The notes under the pieces were generated by a model, which had not been told where the DNA came from, did not search any database, and was given only the letters and a program-made list of their open reading frames with translations. A stretch of 64,000 nt of DNA from Kordia algicida (GTDB taxonomy: Bacteria; Bacteroidota; Bacteroidia; Flavobacteriales; Flavobacteriaceae): assembly GCF_051013375.1 (NCBI RefSeq), contig NZ_CP142125.1. One strand, 5' to 3'. The number at the start of each line of letters is the position of its first letter. Position 1 is the first letter of the stretch. Both the position numbers and the translations under genes were made by a program. Below, piece after piece: positions 54,453 through 62,860 of the stretch.

Positions 54453-54945
54453 GTATTTCTAAAACTTTAGAATATTTTGGTTGATCGGCAATGTTAGGAA
54501 CTTGCTCCGTATGAATTACAGTACCTTCTTCATCTAACACAATAACGACGCGTGAATGTAATTTTTGCATAGGACCATTTAACAAATCCAAACCGTATGT
54601 TTTTCCAAAACTTCCGTCTCTAAAGTCAGAAAGTGCTTCAAGATTTTCGAGTCCTTCCTCTTTACAAAATCTGCTATGCGCAAATGGTAAATCATGCGAA
54701 ATGCAAAGTAGCTTTGTATTATCGAGTTCCGCAACCTCTTTGTCAAAAGTTCTTACTGATGTGGCACAAACAGAAGTGTCAATACTAGGAAATATATTTA
54801 AAATTACTCTTGAACCCTTATAGTCACTCAAACTTTTTGTGTCTAAATCAACTGTTGTAAGTTTAAAATCGGGTGCTTTATCACCTACGTTTGGTAAATT
54901 TCCAGAGGTTTGAAATTCGTTTTCTCCTAATTTTACTGTTGCCAT
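54439..54945 (-). CDS. tpx: Thiol peroxidase
   Basis: 168 residues, the length of E. coli Tpx. Peroxidatic Cys60 in SIDTSVC and resolving Cys94 in SRFC. It reduces peroxides with thioredoxin. Confidence 0.95.
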   Translation of the reverse strand: MATVKLGENEFQTSGNLPNVGDKAPDFKLTTVDLDTKSLSDYKGSRVILNIFPSIDTSVCATSVRTFDKEVAELDNTKLLCISHDLPFAHSRFCKEEGLENLEALSDFRDGSFGKTYGLDLLNGPMQKLHSRVVIVLDEEGTVIHTEQVPNIADQPKYSKVLEILGNA

Positions 54946-55165
54946 GGTATTTTGGTTTAAATTATTTCATGTAAATTTAATCAATAATGAGTTTAATGGC
55001 GAATACTTCACAAAAATTTATAAAATAAGTTTTTCTTATTGAAAATATGTTTTCATAGTCAAAAACTATTAATTAATAATTATAATCAATCTACCCATGA
55101 TGCTTTCTAAATAAATTATGGTTAATTTTAGTACTTATTAATAATAATCGAAAAACCTTAAACTC

Positions 55166-57397
55166 ATGGAAAACAACACCCATTCAAATGGAAATGCCAG
55201 TGGCGAAAGCTTTGAACTCAATGAAAATATGGCAAAATGCCCTTTTTTTAGTGGAAAAACCAATGAAACTGCTGGTAATGGTGTAAAAAATAGAGACTGG
55301 TGGCCGAACGAATTGAAACTTAATATTTTAAGACAGCATGCTGAAAAATCAAATCCACTAGGTGAAGATTTCGACTATGCAGCAGCATTCAATAGTTTGG
55401 ACTTTGCAGCACTTAAACAAGATGTTATCGACTTGATGACAGATTCACAAGATTGGTGGCCAGCCGATTATGGACATTACGGAGGCTTTATGATTCGTAT
55501 GGCGTGGCACAGTGCCGGAACCTACAGAGTTGGTGACGGACGTGGAGGCGCAGGATCAGGAACACAGCGTTTTGCTCCTTTAAATAGTTGGCCAGATAAT
55601 GGAAATTTAGATAAAGCAAGATTGTTGTTATGGCCGATAAAACAGAAATATGGTAACAAAATTTCTTGGGCAGATTTGATGATCCTTGCAGGAAACTGTG
55701 CCTTAGAATCTATGGGCTTTAAAACCTTTGGTTTTGCGGGTGGACGTGAAGATGTCTGGGAACCAGAACAAGATGTTTACTGGGGAAGCGAGACAGAATG
55801 GGGAGCAAATGATGAGCGTTATGAAGATGGAGATTTAGAAAATCCGCTTGCAGCAGTGATGATGGGTTGGATTTATGTAAATCCTGAAGGACCAAACGGT
55901 AATCCTGATCCGATGGGTTCTGCGGCAAATGTGAGAGAAACTTTTGGAAGAATGGCAATGAATGATGAAGAAACGGTAGCATTGGTTGCTGGTGGACATA
56001 CTTTTGGAAAAGCACACGGAGCAGCCGATCCTAGTAAATATGTTGGAGCCGAACCACATGGAGCAGGAATTGAAGAAATGAGCACAGGTTGGAAAAATTC
56101 TTTTGGAACAGGAGTTTTAGATGATACCATCACAAGTGGAATAGAAGGTGCTTGGACGCCAAATCCAACACAATGGGATCATGACTATTTTGATGTACTA
56201 TTAAATTATGAGTGGGAATTAACTAAAAGTCCTGCGGGAGCGCATCAATGGACACCAACTGCAGCATCTAATGCAAGAATGGCTCCAAAAGCAGGTGATC
56301 CAAACGGAAAACAGGCTTTGATGATGACAACTGCCGACATTGCATTGAAAACAGATCCAGAATATTTAAAAATTTCTCAACGTTTTCATAAAGATCATAA
56401 AGCGTTTGAAGATGCCTTTGCACGCGCTTGGTACAAGTTAACACATCGTGATATGGGACCAATTGATCGTTATTTAGGTCCAGAAGTTCCTTCAGAAGAA
56501 TTGTTATGGCAAGACCCAATTCCGAAAGTAAGTTACACTTTAAGTGATGCCGATATTGCTGATTTGAAGAAAATGATTTCAGCTTCTGGGTTGAGTGTTT
56601 CTCAGTTAGTAACCACAGCTTGGGCTTCAGCTTCAACTTATAGAGGTTCAGACAAAAGAGGTGGCGCAAATGGTGCACGACTTCGTTTAGAACCACAAAA
56701 AAGTTGGGAAGTAAACAATCCAACGGAATTAGCAAAAGTATTATCAGCTTTAGAAAATATTCAACGTGATTTTAACGGAGAAATTTCTATGGCAGATTTA
56801 ATTGTATTGGCAGGGAATGTTGGTGTGGAGAAAGCAATTCAAAATGCAGGACATTCTGTAACTGTCGGATTTACACAAGGTAGAGGAGATGCTACACAAG
56901 AACAAACAGATATTGAAGGTTTTAATTATTTAGAACCTTTGGCAGATGGTTTTAGAAATTACATCAAATCAGATTTAGACATTGCTGCGGAAGATTTATT
57001 GATTGATCGAGCTAATCTATTGACTTTATCGGTACCTGAAATGACCGTTTTAGTTGCAGGTTTGCGTGTATTAGGTGCAAATTACGATGGTTCTCATCAT
57101 GGAGTTTTTACAGATAACGTGGGAAGTTTGACCAATGATTTCTTAAAAAACATCTTAGATTTTACATATACTTGGAAAGCTACTTCTGATGATGATCGTT
57201 ATTTTGAAGGTAGTAATCGCAAAACAGGAGAAGTGAAATTTACAGGAACACGTGCAGATTTAATTTTCGGTTCTAATACTGAATTGAGAGCAATTGCAGA
57301 AGTGTATGCAAGTGATGATGCTACTGAGAGATTTGTAAATGATTTTGTAAAAGCTTGGGAAAAAGTAATGAATTTAGATCGTTTTGATTTAAAGTAA
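55166..57397 (+). CDS. katG: Catalase-peroxidase
   Basis: 743 residues with both the active N-terminal and the degenerate C-terminal peroxidase domains. The distal site is RMAWHSAGTYR, the proximal haem site GGHTFGKAHGA, and the Trp-Tyr-Met adduct partners are in AWHS, WIYVNPEG and EEMSTGW. It removes H2O2. Monocistronic; its TAA stop is formed by a family A element. Confidence 0.97.
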   Translation: MENNTHSNGNASGESFELNENMAKCPFFSGKTNETAGNGVKNRDWWPNELKLNILRQHAEKSNPLGEDFDYAAAFNSLDFAALKQDVIDLMTDSQDWWPADYGHYGGFMIRMAWHSAGTYRVGDGRGGAGSGTQRFAPLNSWPDNGNLDKARLLLWPIKQKYGNKISWADLMILAGNCALESMGFKTFGFAGGREDVWEPEQDVYWGSETEWGANDERYEDGDLENPLAAVMMGWIYVNPEGPNGNPDPMGSAANVRETFGRMAMNDEETVALVAGGHTFGKAHGAADPSKYVGAEPHGAGIEEMSTGWKNSFGTGVLDDTITSGIEGAWTPNPTQWDHDYFDVLLNYEWELTKSPAGAHQWTPTAASNARMAPKAGDPNGKQALMMTTADIALKTDPEYLKISQRFHKDHKAFEDAFARAWYKLTHRDMGPIDRYLGPEVPSEELLWQDPIPKVSYTLSDADIADLKKMISASGLSVSQLVTTAWASASTYRGSDKRGGANGARLRLEPQKSWEVNNPTELAKVLSALENIQRDFNGEISMADLIVLAGNVGVEKAIQNAGHSVTVGFTQGRGDATQEQTDIEGFNYLEPLADGFRNYIKSDLDIAAEDLLIDRANLLTLSVPEMTVLVAGLRVLGANYDGSHHGVFTDNVGSLTNDFLKNILDFTYTWKATSDDDRYFEGSNRKTGEVKFTGTRADLIFGSNTELRAIAEVYASDDATERFVNDFVKAWEKVMNLDRFDLK

Positions 57398-57558
57398 TAC
57401 CAAAGCAACCATAAAATGCAACATATAAGCTTGTTCATTTGGTAGTGTAGTTTCTAGAAGCTCCTTTCCGTAGCTACGGCTGCAAAGAATCCACTACGTT
57501 CTACACTACCAAAGCAACTTCGTTTCTAAAATCACATTTTATAGTAGATTTGGTATAA
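57395..57558. repeat. Palindromic element, family A, copy 2
   Basis: 164 bp, same orientation as the copy at 9409. Inner palindrome CCGTAGCTACGG is intact here, and TTTGGTAGTGTAG / CTACACTACCAAA pair around it. The first TAA is the katG stop. Confidence 0.85.
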
Positions 57559-57576
57559 GAATCAAAATTCATGTAT

Positions 57577-57610
57577 AAAAAAATCCGCTTCAAACGAAGC
57601 GGATTTTTTA
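57577..57610. terminator. Terminator at the katG / DUF6952-like convergence
   Basis: AAATCCGCTTC and GAAGCGGATTT pair around AAAC with A and T runs on both sides. Confidence 0.85.
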
Positions 57611-57629
57611 GCATGTACACTTTTGTGTA

Positions 57630-57887
57630 TTACTTATCAATCGATCCCATTACACGTTGCATAAAACTATTCAATGCTTCTTTTCTTGGCGTTCCTTCTT
57701 TTTCCATTTTGTGTACTTCAATAGCGCCGTACATGTTTGAAATCAGTTCGCCAATCACGTCAAGTTCTTCGTCTTTTAAAGAAGGAACTTCCGTTAAAGC
57801 TTCTAAAGTTTCAATCGTTTCAATAACATAATCTTCGTCATTTTCTGAAATGAAAGAAGTTAAATGTTTTATTACTGGTAATTTCAT
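57630..57887 (-). CDS. Small DUF6952-like protein
   Basis: 85 residues, acidic and helical (MKLPVIKHLTSFISENDEDY, then EELDVIGELISNMYG). I believe this family travels with thioredoxin and peroxiredoxin genes in Flavobacteriia, as here. Function unknown. Confidence 0.7.
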   Translation of the reverse strand: MKLPVIKHLTSFISENDEDYVIETIETLEALTEVPSLKDEELDVIGELISNMYGAIEVHKMEKEGTPRKEALNSFMQRVMGSIDK

Positions 57888-57940
57888 AAAAATAATTTTT
57901 ATTCCCTTGCAAAAGGAAATCTTGTATTAATGTTGACTAA

Positions 57941-58249
57941 TTACACAACTTCTTCAACGAGTTCTTTTAATACGTCAAACTTATTGGTTTGTACTTGTTT
58001 TGCGAATTCTCCACCTTTAAAAGCTGCAAATGTTGGCAAATTGTCAACCGTAGCTAGTTTTCTAGATTCTGAGAATTTCTCTGCATCAACCATAAGGAAA
58101 ACAGCATTTTCATTCTCAGAAGCTAATTTTTTAAATTTAGGCTTCATAATTCTACAATTTCCACACCAAGTTGCTGAATACTGCACCAAAACGGTATCGT
58201 TTTCTGCAATTACTTCTGCTAAGTTGTCTTGTGATAATTCTTGTATCAT
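57941..58249 (-). CDS. Thioredoxin-family protein (CGNC)
   Basis: 102 residues, cytoplasmic. Active site WCGNC rather than WCGPC. It follows the peroxiredoxin gene by 13 bp and is its likely reductant. Confidence 0.88.
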   Translation of the reverse strand: MIQELSQDNLAEVIAENDTVLVQYSATWCGNCRIMKPKFKKLASENENAVFLMVDAEKFSESRKLATVDNLPTFAAFKGGEFAKQVQTNKFDVLKELVEEVV

Positions 58250-58262
58250 AGCAATTTTTATA

Positions 58263-58901
58263 TTAGTTTGCTGCTAAATATTCTGCAGTTCCTTTTGCAT
58301 TTGGTTGCATTGCTTCTTTACCTTCTTCCCAGTTTGCAGGACAAACTTCTCCGTTTGTTTGCACGTGAGAATACGCATCGATTAAACGTAAAAATTCGTT
58401 CACGTTTCTTCCAACTGGCATGTGATTGATTCCTTCATGGAAAACGGTTCCTTCTTCATCAATTAAATACGTAGCTCTGTATGTTACGTTATCACCTTCT
58501 ACTTGTACAGTTCCAGTTTCTTCGTCATATACTTCGTTTGTAATATCTAAAATTCCTAAGATGCTTGATAAGTTACGGTTGCTATCTGCTAATAAAGGAT
58601 ACGTTACACCTTCAATTCCTCCGTTGTCTTTTGCAGTGTTTAACCAAGCAAAGTGTACTTCTGGAGTATCACATGAAGCTCCGATAACAATTGTGTTTCT
58701 TTTTTCAAATTCAGCCAAAGCTGCTTGAAAAGCGTGTAATTCTGTTGGACAAACAAAAGTAAAGTCTTTTGGATACCAGAATAATAATACTTTTTTCTTG
58801 TGATTGACCGCTTCTTCTAGGACGTTTAACTTGAAAGTATCGCCCATTTCGTTCATTGCGTCTACATTTAAATTTGGAAATTTTTTTCCTACAAATGCCA
58901 T
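58263..58901 (-). CDS. 2-Cys peroxiredoxin (AhpC/Prx1 type)
   Basis: 212 residues. Peroxidatic Cys51 in FTFVCPTELHAF and resolving Cys near 187 in GEVCPANWEEG. It leads a three-gene operon with the CGNC thioredoxin and the DUF6952-like protein. A TATATTTG element on the minus strand (58938-58945) lies 37 bp upstream. Confidence 0.93.
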   Translation of the reverse strand: MAFVGKKFPNLNVDAMNEMGDTFKLNVLEEAVNHKKKVLLFWYPKDFTFVCPTELHAFQAALAEFEKRNTIVIGASCDTPEVHFAWLNTAKDNGGIEGVTYPLLADSNRNLSSILGILDITNEVYDEETGTVQVEGDNVTYRATYLIDEEGTVFHEGINHMPVGRNVNEFLRLIDAYSHVQTNGEVCPANWEEGKEAMQPNAKGTAEYLAAN

Positions 58902-59052
58902 AATTATATCTTTTTAAAATTATTAATTTTCAAGTAGCAAATATAGCTAAGTAAGAAGGAGTTTTGTGTGAAGAAAATTTTAATTTTTTATCGAATAATA
59001 GATAATACTTATAAGTCAAATTTTAAACAATAGGTTATTGTTATAAAAAGGC

Positions 59053-59090
59053 AAAAGCCTTGAATATATTAAGTTTTCAAGGCTTTTTGT
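59053..59090. terminator. Terminator of the nhaC-like gene
   Basis: AAAAGCCTTGAA and TTCAAGGCTTTTT pair around ATATATTAAGTT; U tracts on both strands. Confidence 0.75.
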
Positions 59091-59103
59091 ATGTTGTTGT
59101 GTA

Positions 59104-60780
59104 TTAGGCTGTTTTCCCTTGCAACTGTCTGATTTTAATTTTAAATGCAGCAAATAATAAGGTTGTAAATGGACTTAACCAGTTAAAAATAGCGTACATA
59201 AAATATTCGCCAACGCCAACACCTAATACGCCAGATTGATATGCTCCACATGTATTCCAAGGAATCAATACCGAAGTAACCGTTCCTGAATCTTCTAAGG
59301 TTCTACTTAAGTTTTCAGGAGCCAAACCTCTATCTTCATAAGCTTTTTTAAACATTTTTCCAGGAATTACCAATGCCAAATATTGATCGGAAGCAATAAT
59401 ATTTAATCCTAAACAACTTGCCACCGTACTTGCAAAGAGTCCGAAAACGCTCGTTGCCATTTTTAGTAATGCTTGTGTAATTCTTGATAACGCACCAATT
59501 GCGTCCATCACACCACCAAAAACCATGGCACAGATGATTAAATAAATTGTCCATAACATTCCATTCATTCCGCCAGAACCGAATAATTTTTTCAATCGTT
59601 TAATTGTGATGAGTTTCTCCAAACTATCTGCTTTTGTTGCGACAGCTTCTTGCGATAATGAATGTCCAGCAAATACTTCCGCTAAGTCTTTTTTAGTGTA
59701 TATTTTCTTTACATCATCTCCTGTAAAAATATTTTTTAAATCTTCGTCAGCTTTAATCGTTTCAAGTTCTTTTTCCGAGAATGTTGCTACATATTGCTCA
59801 TCTGGAATTTCAATGTTCGTATCTGTAAAGATTGCATTTGTGATTACTGACATTTTTGAATCAGAAAGTTTTTTCATCACATCTGGTTGAAAGATAAATG
59901 CAAAAATTGCAGCAAGTACTACACCTGTTAATAGTGCAATTAGTGGTTTTGTTTTGAGTAAAATTAGTGCGATTACTGCCAAAGGAACCACAAATAGCCA
60001 AGGTGTAATATTGAAGTTATTGTTAATAGTTTCTAGAATAAAAGCCGTATCTGCGCCGTTTCCGTTCGTTTCAATCGTTGAACTTAATATTGCAAATACA
60101 ATAAGCGTAATTACAATTGTAGGAACAGTTGTAAATGTCATGTAACGAATGTGTGTAAATAAATCTGTTCCAGCCATCGCAGGAGCTAGATTGGTAGTAT
60201 CACTTAATGGAGACATTTTATCTCCAAAATAAGCTCCAGAAATTACGGCTCCAGCAATCATTCCTGTTGGAATTCCCAAAGCACTACCAATTCCAATCAA
60301 CGCAATACCCACCGTAGCAGAAGTTGTCCAACTACTTCCTGTAGCAATCGAAATGATAGCGGCGATAATTACAGAAGCTGGCAAGAATATTTCTGGACTC
60401 AGCACTTGCAAACCGTAATATACCATGGCAGGAATAATTCCGCTTACAAGCCAAGTTCCAGCTAAAGCTCCAACCAAAAATAAAATCATAATTGGAACAA
60501 AAACGCTGCGTAGATTTTCCCAAATTTCTTTTAACATTAACCCGAAAGATACTTTATTAAAAAAGCCACTTATCATGGCAACGCCACCACCAATGAGTAA
60601 AATAATTTGATTGGTATAGCCACCAAACCATTCCTGATCTTCTACAAGAAAGATATTATATGCTAATAAACCCATCAAAATTACCACAGGAATTAATGCT
60701 TCCCAAATGCTTAACTCCTTATTATTTATGATGGTTTGATCGTTTGCTTTTGTTTCAGAAATGTTGTTCTTGTCTTGCAT
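59104..60780 (-). CDS. nhaC: Na+/H+ antiporter, NhaC family
   Basis: 558 residues with about 11-12 membrane helices. Family segments: ATGSSWTTSATVGIAL, GAYFGDKMSPLSDTTNLAPA and DSGTVTSVLIPWNTCGAYQ. An unusual soluble insert of about 90 residues (about 300-400) contains acidic repeats such as FSEKELETIKADEDLK. It exports Na+ and fits a marine lifestyle. Confidence 0.92.
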   Translation of the reverse strand: MQDKNNISETKANDQTIINNKELSIWEALIPVVILMGLLAYNIFLVEDQEWFGGYTNQIILLIGGGVAMISGFFNKVSFGLMLKEIWENLRSVFVPIMILFLVGALAGTWLVSGIIPAMVYYGLQVLSPEIFLPASVIIAAIISIATGSSWTTSATVGIALIGIGSALGIPTGMIAGAVISGAYFGDKMSPLSDTTNLAPAMAGTDLFTHIRYMTFTTVPTIVITLIVFAILSSTIETNGNGADTAFILETINNNFNITPWLFVVPLAVIALILLKTKPLIALLTGVVLAAIFAFIFQPDVMKKLSDSKMSVITNAIFTDTNIEIPDEQYVATFSEKELETIKADEDLKNIFTGDDVKKIYTKKDLAEVFAGHSLSQEAVATKADSLEKLITIKRLKKLFGSGGMNGMLWTIYLIICAMVFGGVMDAIGALSRITQALLKMATSVFGLFASTVASCLGLNIIASDQYLALVIPGKMFKKAYEDRGLAPENLSRTLEDSGTVTSVLIPWNTCGAYQSGVLGVGVGEYFMYAIFNWLSPFTTLLFAAFKIKIRQLQGKTA

Positions 60781-60850
60781 AATGATTCGGTTAGTTTCTT
60801 AGCGTAATGTTACGATTTTGTAAACTACTATGCAAATCAATTTGGTTGCG

Positions 60851-60858
60851 TACCTTTG
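60851..60858 (+). promoter_or_regulatory. -7 element of the gene at 60882
   Basis: TACCTTTG, a perfect TAnnTTTG, 23 bp before the ATG. Confidence 0.5.
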
Positions 60859-60881
60859 CAAACTTATAATTAAATCTATTT

Positions 60882-61913
60882 ATGGATTCATTGACACAAA
60901 TTGTACTTGGAGCTGCCTGTGGCGAAGCTGCAATGGGAAAGAAAATAGGTAATAAGGCCTTGTTATTTGGCGCTATTGGTGGCACAATTCCCGATTTGGA
61001 TGTTTTTGTGGGAAACATGATCTACGACAATCAAATTGACGCCATGTTATTTCATAGAGGATTTATGCATTCCATTTTTTTTGCAATTCCAGCAGCTTTT
61101 TTCTTCGGATGGTTGATTCATAAATTGTATGATAAAGGTAAACGGAAAGACACAACAACACGGAAAGACTGGAATTGGCTCTTTTTCTGGTCAATTTTTA
61201 CACATCCTATTTTAGATTGTTTTACAGGATACGGAACACAGTTATTTTTACCATTTAGTGATTATCGAGTAGCATTTAGTAATATTTCGGTGGTAGATCC
61301 TAGTTATACAGTGCCATTTTTATTGTGTTTAATTGTACTAATGTTTTTCAATAGAAAGAATCCGACACGAAGATTATGGTTAAAGTTGGGGTTGGGAATC
61401 AGTTCTGCGTACATGTTATTTACGATTGGGAATAAGTTGTATATCAATACATTGTTTAAAAAAACGTTGGCAGAAAAAGGAATAGAATATCAACGTTACA
61501 ATACGGAAACGTCTGTTTTTAATAATATTTTATGGTACGGAGTTGCAGAGACAGAAAAAAATTATCAAGTTGGTTATTATTCGTTGTTTGACTCAAAAGC
61601 GATTTTTACTGATTGGAAGATTATTCCTAAAAGTCACAATTTAATTCCAGAATCTCATCCTGATTTGAAAAAGCTAAATTGGTTTAGTGATGATTATTAC
61701 AATTTGAAAGCAAACGAAGACGGTTCTTATAGTTATACAGATTTACGTTATCCTTCGCTAGATATTGGTAACGGAAAAAGCATTGATTTTTCATTTAGAG
61801 TTTATAAACAAGGCGACCGACTCAATATGGAAGAACTTGATCCTGAAATTGATGAAGATGTTACTATGGAGAAAGTATTGCATATTTTTTGGGAGCGGAT
61901 AAAGGGGAAGTAA
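60882..61913 (+). CDS. YdjM-like membrane-bound metal-dependent hydrolase
   Basis: 343 residues. The DUF457/YdjM signature is MDSLTQIVLGAACGEAAMGK, TIPDLDV, HRGFMHSIFFAI and FTHPILDCFTGYGTQLFLPF: His and Asp residues that would hold metal, set among four to five membrane helices. A soluble C-terminal region of about 150 residues follows. Substrate unknown. Confidence 0.85.
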   Translation: MDSLTQIVLGAACGEAAMGKKIGNKALLFGAIGGTIPDLDVFVGNMIYDNQIDAMLFHRGFMHSIFFAIPAAFFFGWLIHKLYDKGKRKDTTTRKDWNWLFFWSIFTHPILDCFTGYGTQLFLPFSDYRVAFSNISVVDPSYTVPFLLCLIVLMFFNRKNPTRRLWLKLGLGISSAYMLFTIGNKLYINTLFKKTLAEKGIEYQRYNTETSVFNNILWYGVAETEKNYQVGYYSLFDSKAIFTDWKIIPKSHNLIPESHPDLKKLNWFSDDYYNLKANEDGSYSYTDLRYPSLDIGNGKSIDFSFRVYKQGDRLNMEELDPEIDEDVTMEKVLHIFWERIKGK

Positions 61914-61986
61914 ATTGTTAGCTGTTAGCTGTTAGCTGTTAGCTGTTAGCTGTTGGCTGTTGGCTGTTGGCTGTTGGTTGTTAGCT
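61914..61986. repeat. Heptamer tract GTTAGCT / GTTGGCT
   Basis: About ten 7-bp units (TGTTAGC, later TGTTGGC) directly after the stop codon at 61913. Confidence 0.9.
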
Positions 61987-62028
61987 GTTGTGTAATTGTC
62001 ATTTCTGCGAAGGCAGGAATCTCGTCAT

Positions 62029-62274
62029 TTACTCATAATCTGCATACAAATGACTCACACATGTGCCACAAACGCTTTTGCCGATTTCTGCGCATTTAAG
62101 TCTTGCTTCTTTTTCTGATTTACAGGTAAATTTACTTGCTCTCTTGTGATCCATTTTTTTACATATAGACTTACTTCTAGCTGAACAACTACCATCTAGT
62201 TCCCTTCTTGATTTAAATAGATGAAATTGCTCTTGGTCGTTTTCTTTTAAAGTGTACAGATTGTAATCGCTCAT
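62029..62274 (-). CDS. Small six-cysteine protein, paralogue 1
   Basis: 81 residues, no signal peptide. Cys at 30, 38, 51, 61, 69 and 72; the signature is SICKKM, FTC, EARLKCAEIGKSVCGTCVSHLY. Paralogous to the next gene. The Cys spacing suggests metal or Fe-S binding. Family not recognised. Confidence 0.75.
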   Translation of the reverse strand: MSDYNLYTLKENDQEQFHLFKSRRELDGSCSARSKSICKKMDHKRASKFTCKSEKEARLKCAEIGKSVCGTCVSHLYADYE

Positions 62275-62395
62275 AATTCTAATCAGATTTTAAATTCCTC
62301 ACAAAATTACACATGAGTACATATAGAAACTTACGGAAAGCCATAAAATCTAATAGTACTCAAAAAAGAGGGAGAATCGGGAAAAGGTTTTTTGT

Positions 62396-62647
62396 TTAAA
62401 TTTTATCCATATACAAATGACTCACGCAAGTAGTACAAACAGCTCTGCCAATTTTAGCACATTGTGTACGCGCACGATCTTCTGGCTGACAGGAAAAAAT
62501 TGTTCTCGATTTATCTTCAATATTCATCTGTCCACAAATAGACTTATGCTGTGATTTACATTCGTTTTTTTCAGTAGAATTTGCCAAAAAAAGATGTAAT
62601 TCTCCTGTTTCTTTACTTTCTCGTAATATATAGACATTCTTACTCAT
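62396..62647 (-). CDS. Small six-cysteine protein, paralogue 2
   Basis: 83 residues. Cys at 30, 38, 53, 63, 71 and 74, the same order as paralogue 1 (SICGQM, FSC, ARTQCAKIGRAVCTTCVSHLY). The pair is separated by 121 bp of AT-rich sequence, so each may have its own promoter. Confidence 0.75.
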   Translation of the reverse strand: MSKNVYILRESKETGELHLFLANSTEKNECKSQHKSICGQMNIEDKSRTIFSCQPEDRARTQCAKIGRAVCTTCVSHLYMDKI

Positions 62648-62800
62648 AAAACATATTGTGGTTTAACCATTATCTGGGACTTCAATAATAATTAAAAACA
62701 ATCGCCTTATTTTACGGGAATCCGTAATTTGAAAAAAATTATTCTAAATCAAGTAGAATTACTTAAGTGATTTCTTTTTAGGTTGTAATACAAAAAAGAA

Positions 62801-62828
62801 AAAGGAACGTTTTTTCGGCGTTCCTTTC
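62801..62828 (-). terminator. Terminator of the PLP enzyme gene
   Basis: AAAGGAACG and CGTTCCTTT pair around TTTTTTCGG, about 33 bp after the stop codon. Confidence 0.7.
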
Positions 62829-62860
62829 TACATAAAATAATGTTAACTAAATATTGTAAA

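Noticed and set aside
56268..56735. 155-codon minus-strand frame inside katG
   Set aside because: Antisense shadow of a highly conserved gene.
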